From Pseudomonas sp. Seg1 (GTDB lineage: Bacteria; Pseudomonadota; Gammaproteobacteria; Pseudomonadales; Pseudomonadaceae), in contig NZ_AP021903.1 in the NCBI RefSeq assembly GCF_018326005.1, positions 5,135,001 through 5,199,000 on the forward strand: a stretch of DNA of 64,000 nucleotides, given 5' to 3'. Below the pieces are notes generated by a model, which saw only the letters and a program-made list of their open reading frames with translations, had not been told where the DNA came from and ran no database searches. Of the stretch, positions 34,477 to 42,633 are shown in pieces (positions within the stretch are counted from its first letter, which is position 1; each line of letters opens with the position of its first letter). The position numbers and the translations under genes are program-made.

Positions 34477-35469
34477 TCAGCGAATGTCCTGAGCCTTCCA
34501 CCAGCCGCAGAACTCGTCGAGGGCCGTCCACAGGCTGACTTTCGGATCGTAGTCCAGATAATGCCGGGCACGACTGATGTCGAGGGTGAAATTTTTTTTC
34601 ATCACTTGCATGCCCAAACGCGACAGGGTTGGCTCCGGACGCCCGGGCCAGAGCTTGCACGCACCTTCGTTTAGCGCCGCGACGCTGTAGGCCAGCCCAT
34701 AGGAACGGTACTTGGTAACCTGCGGGACTTCCATTTTGCGCATCACGTAATTGACCACATCCCACAACGGCACAGGCGCGCCGTTGCTAATGTTGTAAGC
34801 CTTGCCGAGTGCGGAACCGGCGGCCAGCAGACTGCTGAGCATGGCTTCGTTGAGGTTGTGCACGCTGGTGAAATCGACCTTGTTCAACCCGTTGCCAATG
34901 ATTGCCAGACGCCCCTTGCGCTGCATGTTGAGCAGGCGCGGGAAGATGCTCATGTCGCCGGCACCGGTGACGAAGCGCGGACGCAGCGCGATGGTTTCCA
35001 GACCGAATTCCTGCGCGCCGAAGACCTTTTGCTCGGCCAGATATTTGGTCGCGGCATAGTGATGCTTGAAGCGCTTGGGCACTTGCTCTTCGGTCAGGTT
35101 GAAGTGGTCACGGCCATCGAAGTAGATCGACGGCGACGACAAGTGCACAAGACGCCGCACCCGTTGTTTCAAACAGGCTTCGACAACGTTTTCGGTGACC
35201 TGCACGTTGCCCTGATGGAAGTCTTGATAACGGCCCCACAAGCCAACTGCGCCCGCGCAGTGCACCACGGCTTCGACGTCGGCGCAGAGTTCGCGCACCA
35301 GGTCCGGATCCGTCAGGTCGCCGGAGACAAATTCGGCGCCACGGCGCACCAGATGTTCAACACTTTCGGCCCGGCGACCGTTGACCCGTACGTCCAGGCC
35401 CTGCTCCAGGGCGAAACGCGCAAAGCGTCCGCCAATGAAGCCGCTTGCGCCGGTGACCAGAATTTTCAT
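34477..35469 (-). CDS. NAD-dependent epimerase/dehydratase (extended SDR, 3-beta-HSD/OleD-like)
   Basis: This 330-residue extended SDR begins MKILVTGASGFIGGRFARFA, with the GxxGxxG loop. The catalytic triad region is HLSSPSIYFDGRDHF followed by HHYAATKYLAEQKV (YxxxK, here Y-A-A-T-K). The C-terminal half (ALRPRFVTGAGDMSIFPRLL, VDFTSVHNLNEAMLSSL) resembles 3-beta-hydroxysteroid dehydrogenase and OleD-type 2-alkyl-3-oxoalkanoate reductases. GGAG precedes the ATG. The substrate is not evident; there are no olefin-pathway genes nearby. Confidence 0.82.
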   Translation of the reverse strand: MKILVTGASGFIGGRFARFALEQGLDVRVNGRRAESVEHLVRRGAEFVSGDLTDPDLVRELCADVEAVVHCAGAVGLWGRYQDFHQGNVQVTENVVEACLKQRVRRLVHLSSPSIYFDGRDHFNLTEEQVPKRFKHHYAATKYLAEQKVFGAQEFGLETIALRPRFVTGAGDMSIFPRLLNMQRKGRLAIIGNGLNKVDFTSVHNLNEAMLSSLLAAGSALGKAYNISNGAPVPLWDVVNYVMRKMEVPQVTKYRSYGLAYSVAALNEGACKLWPGRPEPTLSRLGMQVMKKNFTLDISRARHYLDYDPKVSLWTALDEFCGWWKAQDIR

Positions 35470-35496
35470 GTAAAACTCCAACAGAAAAGCAGCCTC

Positions 35497-35567
35497 AAGC
35501 GTCAAGCCTCTAGCTGTAAGTTTAAAACGGTACGCAGCGCTTGCTTGCCGCTTGCAACTTGACGCTT
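35497..35567 (+). repeat. Inverted repeat, AAGCGTCAAG family
   Basis: AAGCGTCAAG at 35497-35506 and CTTGACGCTT at 35558-35567 flank a compact core (GCGCTTGCTTGCCGCTTG). The right arm overlaps the stop codon of argP. Confidence 0.75.
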
Positions 35568-36465
35568 ATGGCTGTTTCCAAGGCACCAGCCATTGCGCCG
35601 ATGAACGCACCAATTGCTCGGTCAGCAAGCCCAGCAGCTGACCGCCGTTACGCCAATGATGCCAGTACAAAGGCACGTCGATCGGTTTATCTGGCAACAA
35701 CTCGCGCAACGCCCCGCGCTGCAACTGCTCGTGCACTTGCAGTTCCGGCACCAGGCCCCAGCCGAGTCCGGCCTCGGTCAGGCGGATGAAGCCTTCGGAG
35801 GACGGGCATAAATGGTGCTCGAATCCGCCGTCGACACCTAGTGATGCGAGGTACCGATGCTGGAGGAAATCGTCCGGGCCGAATACCAGCGCCGGCGTAC
35901 GCGGTAACTGCTCGGCACGCACGCCATCGGGAAAATGCCGTTCGATAAAGGCCGGACTGGCCAACGCCCGATAGCGCATCGCGCCAAGCAAAACGCTACG
36001 GGCGCCCGCCACCGGGCGCTCGCTGGCACACAGACACGCCGCCACTTCACCAGCGCGCATGCGCTTGAGGCCAACGGTCTGGTCCTCGACGATCAGATCC
36101 AGCAACAAATGTTGTTCGGCACAGAAATCGCCCACCGCCTCGGCCCACCAAGTGGCGAGGCTGTCGGCATTGAGGGCAATGCGCAGGCGTTCCGGCAATC
36201 CTTCTTCGTCCAATGCCGGCACGAGGGTTTGCAGATCGCGCTCAAGCAGGCGCACCTGTTGAACGTGGTTGAGCAGGCGCCGGCCAATGTCCGTCGGCGA
36301 CGGTGGCGTGCCGCGCACCAGCACCGGTTGGCCGACCCGCGCTTCCAGCAGTTTGATCCGCTGCGAGATCGCCGATTGCGACAGGCCCAGCACCTGCGCG
36401 GCACGTTCGAATCCGGCCTGCTCGACCACGGCGGCCAGAGCGGAAAGCAATTTGTAGTCGAACAT
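35566..36465 (-). CDS. argP: LysR-family regulator ArgP (IciA)
   Basis: This 299-residue regulator has the ArgP-type start MFDYKLLSALAAVVEQAGFE, helix-turn-helix AAQVLGLSQSAISQRIKLLE and an effector domain with VEDQTVGLKRMRAGEVAACL and ALASPAFIERHF. ArgP senses lysine and arginine and activates basic-amino-acid export. Only 95 bases separate its start from that of the ACT-protein gene, and a LysE-type exporter follows that gene, so this divergent trio fits the ArgP/ArgO (LysG/LysE) logic. AGGA precedes the ATG. Confidence 0.9.
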   Translation of the reverse strand: MFDYKLLSALAAVVEQAGFERAAQVLGLSQSAISQRIKLLEARVGQPVLVRGTPPSPTDIGRRLLNHVQQVRLLERDLQTLVPALDEEGLPERLRIALNADSLATWWAEAVGDFCAEQHLLLDLIVEDQTVGLKRMRAGEVAACLCASERPVAGARSVLLGAMRYRALASPAFIERHFPDGVRAEQLPRTPALVFGPDDFLQHRYLASLGVDGGFEHHLCPSSEGFIRLTEAGLGWGLVPELQVHEQLQRGALRELLPDKPIDVPLYWHHWRNGGQLLGLLTEQLVRSSAQWLVPWKQP

Positions 36466-36560
36466 CAGTTTTCCTAATGAGCGATCAGCACTATTGGTTT
36501 TTCTTATACCGCGTTGAGCCGGAGAATAGCCAGCAAGCACTCTTTATCAAGGACTACCCA

Positions 36561-36962
36561 ATGGCTGGCGAAACCTCACTCAGCACTTTGCTGCGCAGCA
36601 TGAGTCCGCAGCTCAATGCCGGCGAATACGTGTTCTGCACCCTGCGCGACGGGCGGATGCCCAATGATCTGGAGATTGTTGGCAGTTTTCGCGAACAGGA
36701 AGGCCTGACAGTGATTCTCGAACGTTCCCACGCTGAAAAGGCCGGTTTCAGTTTCGACTACGTCGCCGCGTGGATCACGCTGAACGTGCATTCGGCGCTG
36801 GAAGCCGTCGGTCTGACGGCGGCGTTCGCCACTGCACTGGGCAAGGCCGGGATCAGTTGCAACGTGATCGCCGGTTACTACCACGACCATCTATTCGTCG
36901 GTCAGGCCGACGCCGAACGCGCCATGCAAGTGCTGCGTGATCTCGCAGCCAACGCGGAGTAA
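36561..36962 (+). CDS. ACT-domain protein (COG3602)
   Basis: This 133-residue protein consists of two tandem ACT-like folds: MAGETSLSTLLRSMSPQLN with EYVFCTLRDGRMPNDLEIVG, then AWITLNVHSALEAVGLTAAF with GISCNVIAGYYHDHLFV. ACT folds bind amino acids. AAGGA at seven bases supports the ATG at 36561; the open frame extends to 36477, but that would start only 12 bases from the argP start. It sits 5 bases before the LysE exporter gene, which suggests a role linked to arginine or lysine homeostasis. Confidence 0.8.
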   Translation: MAGETSLSTLLRSMSPQLNAGEYVFCTLRDGRMPNDLEIVGSFREQEGLTVILERSHAEKAGFSFDYVAAWITLNVHSALEAVGLTAAFATALGKAGISCNVIAGYYHDHLFVGQADAERAMQVLRDLAANAE

Positions 36963-36967
36963 CCGTT

Positions 36968-37570
36968 ATGTGGCAAAGCTATATGAATGGTCTGTTGGTG
37001 GCGCTCGGGTTGATCATGGCGATCGGCACCCAGAACGCGTTTGTCCTGGCACAAAGTCTGCGGCGTGAGCATCACTTGCCGGTCGCTGCGCTGTGTGTGG
37101 CCTGCGATGCGTTGCTCGTGGCCGCCGGGGTGTTCGGCCTGGCGACCGTACTGGCGCAGAACCCGACCTTACTCGCGGTCGCACGTTGGGGTGGCGCGGT
37201 GTTCCTGATCTGGTACGGCAGCCAGGCGCTGCGCCGGGCGTGCTCGAAACAGAGTATGAATCAGGGCGAGAACCAGACCGTGCGCTCATTGCGGGCAGTG
37301 ATGCTCAGTGCGCTGGCAGTGACACTGCTCAATCCGCACGTTTATCTGGATACGGTTTTGCTGATCGGCTCGCTCGGCGCCCAGCAATCGGTGCCGGGCG
37401 CTTATGTAGTGGGCGCGGCGAGTGCGTCGCTGTTGTGGTTTTTCACCCTGGCGCTGGGCGCGGCATGGCTGGCTCCGTGGCTGGCTCGGCCGAGTACCTG
37501 GCGGATTCTTGATCTGGTGGTCGCACTGATGATGTTCACAGTGGCGGGTCAGTTGATATTGGCATCATGA
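36968..37570 (+). CDS. argO: LysE/ArgO-family basic amino acid exporter
   Basis: This 200-residue inner-membrane protein has six spans and the LysE family hallmark GLIMAIGTQNAFVLAQSLRR near the N-terminus plus LLNPHVYLDTVLLIG in the middle (the NPHVYLDT motif of ArgO/LysE). GGAG precedes the ATG. It is five bases downstream of the ACT gene and is the expected target of the divergent ArgP. Arginine and/or lysine export is inferred from family and context. Confidence 0.88.
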   Translation: MWQSYMNGLLVALGLIMAIGTQNAFVLAQSLRREHHLPVAALCVACDALLVAAGVFGLATVLAQNPTLLAVARWGGAVFLIWYGSQALRRACSKQSMNQGENQTVRSLRAVMLSALAVTLLNPHVYLDTVLLIGSLGAQQSVPGAYVVGAASASLLWFFTLALGAAWLAPWLARPSTWRILDLVVALMMFTVAGQLILAS

Positions 37571-37637
37571 TTTATTCCAAACAGCTCTGGAACCTCTATC
37601 CCACACAGTTGTTGCGTGGTTAAGCCGCAACCCCGGT

Positions 37638-37645
37638 GCTATGAT
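37638..37645 (+). promoter_or_regulatory. Possible extended -10 of sodB
   Basis: TGCTATGAT (37637-37645) fits an extended -10 (TGnTATGAT), about 100 bases before the sodB ATG. No good -35 accompanies it. Confidence 0.35.
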
Positions 37646-37746
37646 CCGAACCCTGCGCCGCAAAGAGTAAAAACTCGCCGGTGCATTTCTGGCCGCCCGT
37701 GATCGGCCTTGCGCTCACCGCAACAGACCTGATTAGGAGAATCATC

Positions 37747-38343
37747 ATGGCTTTCGAATTGCCGCCGCTGCCTTACGCACACGATGCCCTGCAGCCGCAC
37801 ATTTCCAAGGAAACCCTGGAATATCACCACGACAAGCACCACAACACCTACGTCGTGAACCTGAACAACCTGGTGCCAGGCACCGAGTTCGAAGGCAAGA
37901 CCCTGGAAGAAATCGTCAAGACTTCCTCGGGCGGCATCTTCAACAACGCCGCTCAGGTCTGGAACCACACTTTCTACTGGAACTGCCTGGCGCCAAACGC
38001 CGGCGGTCAACCAACCGGCGCGCTGGCTGAAGCCATCAACGCGGCTTTCGGTTCGTTCGACAAGTTCAAGGAAGAGTTCAGCAAAACTTCGATCGGCACC
38101 TTCGGTTCCGGCTGGGGCTGGCTGGTGAAAAAGGCTGACGGTTCCCTGGCTCTGGCCAGCACCATCGGCGCCGGCAACCCGCTGACCAGCGGCGACACCC
38201 CGCTGCTGACCTGCGACGTCTGGGAACACGCTTACTACATCGACTACCGCAACGTCCGTCCAAAGTATGTCGAAGCGTTCTGGAACCTGGTCAACTGGAA
38301 GTTCGTCGCTGAGCAGTTCGAAGGCAAAACCTTCACCGCTTAA
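37747..38343 (+). CDS. sodB: Iron superoxide dismutase
   Basis: This 198-residue cytoplasmic enzyme dismutates superoxide. All four metal ligands are in place: H27 ([11 protein letters not shown]), H74 (VWNHTFYW), D157 and H161 (CDVWEHAYY). The residues G-G-I-F-N-N-A-A-Q before H74 mark the iron rather than manganese type. AGGAG precedes the ATG; a longer open frame upstream is not used. A strong terminator follows. In P. aeruginosa sodB also lies next to bifA. Confidence 0.96.
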   Translation: MAFELPPLPYAHDALQPHISKETLEYHHDKHHNTYVVNLNNLVPGTEFEGKTLEEIVKTSSGGIFNNAAQVWNHTFYWNCLAPNAGGQPTGALAEAINAAFGSFDKFKEEFSKTSIGTFGSGWGWLVKKADGSLALASTIGAGNPLTSGDTPLLTCDVWEHAYYIDYRNVRPKYVEAFWNLVNWKFVAEQFEGKTFTA

Positions 38344-38720
38344 GCTGCGCGCCAGACAAAAAACCCGGCTGATGCCGGGTTTTTTTATGCCTTTGATTTC
38401 TGTAGGAGCTGCCGCAGGCTCGGGCCGCGGCAGCCCCTGTAGGGAATAGCGTTTTTCTCACGATGAAAGCTGGCAGCGACTGCTTGCCGGTGCAGCGCAG
38501 AGGGCTAACATCAAACAGAGGAAAATTTGTCTCGCCGCGCTCAAGTTGAGGACCGAAACTACCGACATAGTACAAATAGGGCTAATACTCCAGACAGCAG
38601 CATTCTGGCCAAGCCCACCAGCGAATGCTCCGGGGCCTGATTGTCCCTTTGACTGCCAACACGGGATTGCCAATACTCATGGCAAACTGACGCTACCCGC
38701 ACGGAACAAGGAATAACCCT
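38344..38720. other. Intergenic region between sodB and bifA, 377 bp
   Basis: It holds the sodB terminator and a single palindromic repeat of the TGTAGGAGCTGCCGCAGGCT type (38401-38443, inner dyad GCTGCCGC/GCGGCAGC). The remaining stretch of about 270 bases has no coding frame I trust and presumably contains the bifA promoter. Confidence 0.6.
38361..38387 (+). terminator. Rho-independent terminator of sodB
   Basis: AACCCGGC-TGAT-GCCGGGTT followed by a run of seven T; the stem is preceded by an A run, so it could also work in reverse. Confidence 0.92.
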
Positions 38721-40772
38721 TTGAAGCTGGAACTCAAGAACAGCTTGTCGGTGAAGTTGCTCCGGGTCGTGCTCCTGTCGGCATTGATCGTCGGCGTGGT
38801 CTTGAGCTGCGCGCAAATTGTTTTCGACGCCTATAAAACCCGTCAGGCCGTGGCCAACGACGCTGAGCGCATCCTCGACATGTTCCGTGACCCCTCCACT
38901 CAGGCCGTCTACAGCCTGGATCGTGAGATGGGCATGCAAGTGATCGAAGGTCTGTTTCAGGACGACGCGGTGCGCCAGGCCTCCATCGGTCACCCCAACG
39001 AAGCCATGCTCGCGCAGAAATCCCGCGACCTGCAGCATTCCAACAGCCGCTGGCTGACCGACCTTATTCTGGGTCAGGAACGCACCTTCACCACGCAGTT
39101 GGTGGGTCGCGGCCCCTACAGCGAGTATTACGGCGACCTGAGCATCACCCTCGATACCGCCACCTATGGCGAGAGTTTTATCGTCAGCTCGGTGATCATT
39201 TTCATTTCCGGCGTTTTGCGTGCACTCGCGATGGGTCTGGTGCTGTATCTGGTCTATCACTGGCTGCTGACCAAACCGCTGTCGCGGATTATCGAACACC
39301 TTACCGAGATCAATCCGGATCGCCCCAGCGAGCACAAGATTCCGCAGCTCAAGGGCCACGAAAAGAACGAACTGGGTATCTGGATCAACACCGCCAACCA
39401 GTTGCTCGAATCCATCGAACGCAATACCCATCTGCGCCACGAAGCGGAAAACAGCCTGCTGCGCATGGCTCAATACGATTTCCTCACCGGCCTGCCGAAC
39501 CGCCAGCAATTGCAGCAGCAACTGGACAAGATTCTGGTCGATGCCGGCAAGCTGCAACGCCGGGTCGCGGTGCTGTGTGTAGGGCTGGATGATTTCAAAG
39601 GCATCAACGAGCAGTTCAGCTATCAGACCGGCGACCAATTACTGCTGGCGCTAGCCGATCGCCTGCGCGCCCACAGCGGCCGCCTCGGCGCCCTCGCCCG
39701 GCTCGGCGGCGACCAGTTCGCGCTGGTGCAGGCCGATATCGAACAACCTTACGAAGCGGCGGAACTGGCGCAGAGCATTCTCGACGACCTGGAGGCGCCT
39801 TTCGCCCTAGACCATCAGGAAATCCGTCTGCGCGCGACCATCGGCATCACCCTGTTCCCGGAGGATGGCGACAGCACCGAGAAGCTGTTGCAGAAAGCCG
39901 AGCAGACCATGACGCTGGCCAAGACCCGCTCACGCAATCGCTATCAGTTCTACATCGCCAGCGTCGACAGCGAGATGCGCCGCCGTCGCGAACTGGAAAA
40001 AGACCTGCGTGATGCACTGGTGCGCGATCAGTTCTACCTGGTTTATCAACCGCAGATCAGCTACCGCGACCACCGCGTGGTCGGGGTCGAGGCGCTGATT
40101 CGCTGGCAGCACCCGGAACACGGTCTGGTGCCGCCCGATCTGTTCATTCCACTGGCCGAGCAGAACGGCACGATCATCGCCATCGGCGAATGGGTGCTCG
40201 ATCAGGCCTGCAAGCAGTTGCGCGAATGGCACGATCAGGGCTTCGTCGATCTGCGCATGGCGGTCAATCTGTCTACCGTGCAACTGCACCACGCCGAGCT
40301 GCCACGGGTGGTCAACAACCTGCTGCAGATGTATCGCCTGCCGCCGCGCAGCCTGGAACTGGAAGTCACCGAAACCGGCCTGATGGAAGACATCAGCACC
40401 GCCGCCCAGCATTTGCTGAGCCTGCGTCGCTCCGGCGCGTTGATTGCCATTGACGACTTCGGCACCGGTTATTCATCGCTCAGTTATCTGAAAAGCCTGC
40501 CGCTGGACAAGATCAAGATCGACAAGAGCTTCGTCCAGGATCTGCTCGATGACGACGACGATGCGACCATCGTTCGCGCGATCATCCAACTGGGCAAAAG
40601 CCTCGGCATGCAGGTGATTGCCGAGGGCGTGGAAACCGCTGAACAGGAGAGCTACATCATCTCCGAAGGTTGCCACGAAGGTCAGGGTTACCACTACAGC
40701 AAACCACTGCCGGCGCGGGAGTTGAGCGTTTATCTCAAGCAGGCGCAGCGCAGTAATGCGGCCATTCTTTAG
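38721..40772 (+). CDS. bifA: c-di-GMP phosphodiesterase BifA (GGDQF-EAL)
   Basis: This 683-residue inner-membrane protein has a first span at about residues 12-34, a periplasmic domain and a second span at about 150-175. These are followed by a HAMP-like linker, a degenerate GGDEF domain (GGDQF at residues 329-333) and an EAL domain (EALIRW from residue 457, VNLS, EVTETG, DDFGTGYSS, KIDKSF, AEGVET). The EAL metal and catalytic residues look complete, so it should hydrolyse c-di-GMP, with the GGDQF half possibly binding GTP or signalling allosterically. BifA with GGDQF represses biofilm formation in P. aeruginosa and P. putida. Translation appears to start at TTG with AAGGA upstream. Confidence 0.92.
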   Translation: MKLELKNSLSVKLLRVVLLSALIVGVVLSCAQIVFDAYKTRQAVANDAERILDMFRDPSTQAVYSLDREMGMQVIEGLFQDDAVRQASIGHPNEAMLAQKSRDLQHSNSRWLTDLILGQERTFTTQLVGRGPYSEYYGDLSITLDTATYGESFIVSSVIIFISGVLRALAMGLVLYLVYHWLLTKPLSRIIEHLTEINPDRPSEHKIPQLKGHEKNELGIWINTANQLLESIERNTHLRHEAENSLLRMAQYDFLTGLPNRQQLQQQLDKILVDAGKLQRRVAVLCVGLDDFKGINEQFSYQTGDQLLLALADRLRAHSGRLGALARLGGDQFALVQADIEQPYEAAELAQSILDDLEAPFALDHQEIRLRATIGITLFPEDGDSTEKLLQKAEQTMTLAKTRSRNRYQFYIASVDSEMRRRRELEKDLRDALVRDQFYLVYQPQISYRDHRVVGVEALIRWQHPEHGLVPPDLFIPLAEQNGTIIAIGEWVLDQACKQLREWHDQGFVDLRMAVNLSTVQLHHAELPRVVNNLLQMYRLPPRSLELEVTETGLMEDISTAAQHLLSLRRSGALIAIDDFGTGYSSLSYLKSLPLDKIKIDKSFVQDLLDDDDDATIVRAIIQLGKSLGMQVIAEGVETAEQESYIISEGCHEGQGYHYSKPLPARELSVYLKQAQRSNAAIL

Positions 40773-40774
40773 AA

Positions 40775-40867
40775 GATCAAAAGATCGCAGCCTCGTTTCA
40801 CTCGACAGCTCCCACATTTGAAATGCGCCCCCCTGCAGAAGCTGCCAAGGGCTGAGATCTTTTGATC
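40775..40867 (+). repeat. Inverted repeat, GATCAAAAGATCGCAGCC family
   Basis: Arms at 40775-40792 and 40850-40867 differ at one base and lie immediately after the bifA stop. Confidence 0.8.
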
Positions 40868-40910
40868 CAGGTGTACGAATAGGAAATATTTCCAAGCACT
40901 ACCCTTTACA

Positions 40911-40935
40911 CATAATGCGAAAGATTTGCATTATG
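40911..40935 (+). promoter_or_regulatory. Predicted Fur box upstream of icmP
   Basis: A perfect dyad, CATAATGC and GCATTATG separated by 9 bases (GAAAGATTT), lies 60 bases before the icmP ATG. The central 19 bases, from AATGC to GCATT, fit the Pseudomonas Fur pattern (AATGANAATNATTNTCATT) at most positions. CATAAT itself could be the -10, so a bound repressor would block RNA polymerase. Confidence 0.65.
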
Positions 40936-40994
40936 TCGCAGTTTTGCGCACCCCCCGCGTGAGTCCATTCAATTACCGAAGCAGGATGTTCGCC

Positions 40995-42341
40995 ATGATT
41001 CGTATGCCTCTGGCTACCGCCAGTCTGCTGGCCATCGCTATTTCCCTCGCCGGTTGCGGCGAAGGCAAAGACAAGGCTGCCGCCCCGGCCACGCCGACTC
41101 CAGCCGCCAGCACCGCTGCTCCAGCGGCCGCGCCAGCCGCTGCCGGTAAAGTCGACGAAGCCGCTGCCAAGGCTGTGGTTGCACACTACGCCGACATGGT
41201 CTTCGCCGTTTACAGCGATGCCGAATCCACCGCGAAAACCCTGCAAACTGCCGTCGACGCGTTCCTCGCCAAGCCGAACGCTGACACCCTGAAAGCCGCC
41301 AAGGCTGCCTGGGTTGCCGCTCGCGTGCCTTACCTGCAGAGCGAAGTGTTCCGCTTCGGCAACACCATCATCGACGATTGGGAAGGTCAGGTTAACGCCT
41401 GGCCACTGGACGAGGGTCTGATCGACTACGTCGACAAATCCTACGAGCACGCACTGGGCAACCCGGGCGCCACTGCCAACATCATCGCCAACACCGAAGT
41501 ACAGGTCGGCGAAGACAAGGTCGACGTTAAAGACATCACTCCGGAAAAACTCGCCAGCCTCAACGAACTGGGCGGTTCCGAAGCCAACGTCGCCACCGGC
41601 TACCACGCCATCGAGTTCCTCCTGTGGGGCCAGGATCTGAACGGTACCGGCCCTGGCGCTGGCAACCGTCCTGCTTCCGACTACCTGGAAGGCGCCGGCG
41701 CCACTGGCGGCCACAACGACCGTCGTCGTGCCTACCTGAAGTCCGTGACCCAACTGCTGGTCAGCGACCTGGAAGAAATGGTCGGTAACTGGAAGCCGAA
41801 CGTGGCTGACAACTATCGCGCCACCCTGGAAGCCGAGCCGGCTGAAACCGGTCTGCGCAAAATGCTCTTCGGCATGGGCAGTCTGTCCCTGGGCGAACTG
41901 GCGGGCGAGCGCATGAAGGTTTCCCTGGAAGCCAACTCCCCTGAAGACGAACAGGATTGCTTCAGCGACAACACCCACAACTCGCACTTCTACGATGCCA
42001 AAGGCATTCGTAACGTTTACCTGGGCGAGTACACCCGTGTTGATGGCACCAAACTGACCGGCGCCAGCCTGTCTTCGCTGGTGGCCAAGGCCGATCCGGC
42101 TGCCGACACCGCACTGAAAGCCGATCTGGCCGCCACCGAAGCGAAGATCCAGGTCATGGTCGATCACGCCAACAAGGGTGAGCACTACGACCAGTTGATC
42201 GCTGCCGGCAACACGGCGGGCAATCAGATCGTTCGCGACGCCATCGCCTCGCTGGTCAAGCAGACCGGTTCGATCGAAGCCGCTGCCGGCAAACTGGGCA
42301 TCAGCGACCTGAACCCGGATAACGCTGATCACGAATTCTGA
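40995..42341 (+). CDS. icmP: Imelysin-family lipoprotein IcmP
   Basis: This 448-residue outer-membrane or periplasmic lipoprotein has the lipobox SLAGC (C21), followed by a long Ala/Pro-rich tether to about residue 52 and the imelysin domain. The family signature GxHxxE is present as GYHAIE (H204, E207). P. aeruginosa IcmP was described as an insulin-cleaving metalloprotease; related imelysins (IrpA) are iron-regulated and are thought to take part in iron handling rather than proteolysis. AGGATG before the ATG supports this start over one nine bases upstream. A Fur-like dyad precedes it and a terminator follows. Confidence 0.9.
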   Translation: MIRMPLATASLLAIAISLAGCGEGKDKAAAPATPTPAASTAAPAAAPAAAGKVDEAAAKAVVAHYADMVFAVYSDAESTAKTLQTAVDAFLAKPNADTLKAAKAAWVAARVPYLQSEVFRFGNTIIDDWEGQVNAWPLDEGLIDYVDKSYEHALGNPGATANIIANTEVQVGEDKVDVKDITPEKLASLNELGGSEANVATGYHAIEFLLWGQDLNGTGPGAGNRPASDYLEGAGATGGHNDRRRAYLKSVTQLLVSDLEEMVGNWKPNVADNYRATLEAEPAETGLRKMLFGMGSLSLGELAGERMKVSLEANSPEDEQDCFSDNTHNSHFYDAKGIRNVYLGEYTRVDGTKLTGASLSSLVAKADPAADTALKADLAATEAKIQVMVDHANKGEHYDQLIAAGNTAGNQIVRDAIASLVKQTGSIEAAAGKLGISDLNPDNADHEF

Positions 42342-42361
42342 TCACAGCGTCCGCGTCAAAA

Positions 42362-42388
42362 AAAGGCGACCTTCGGGTCGCCTTTTTC
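42362..42388 (+). terminator. Rho-independent terminator of icmP
   Basis: AAAGGCGACC-TTCG-GGTCGCCTTT followed by T residues. Confidence 0.93.
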
Positions 42389-42420
42389 ATACCTGCTTTT
42401 TGCGGTGATGCTGATGGCCT

Positions 42421-42512
42421 CATCGCTGGCAAGCCAGCTCCCACAGTTTTCGCGGCGTTCACACACTCCGGGTACAACACAAATCCTGTGGGAGCTGGCT
42501 TGCCAGCGATGG
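42421..42512 (+). repeat. REP pair, GGCAAGCCAGCTCCCACAGG family
   Basis: Inverted copies at 42421-42446 and 42485-42512 between icmP and the di-heme protein gene. Confidence 0.9.
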
Positions 42513-42633
42513 CTGCGCCTCGGTCTCGAGTGAAACCCTGCCGCAAATCAAGCAAACGATAATTCCTCTTATTCAATCCCCCCGGCCCTGTTAGACTTTG
42601 CGCCTTTGCTTTCGCCCGTCCGCAGGATGTCTG

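Noticed and set aside
36477..36560. 84-bp N-terminal extension of the ACT-domain gene
   Set aside because: It would start 12 bases from the argP start and leave no promoter room; AAGGA supports the ATG at 36561 and family length fits.
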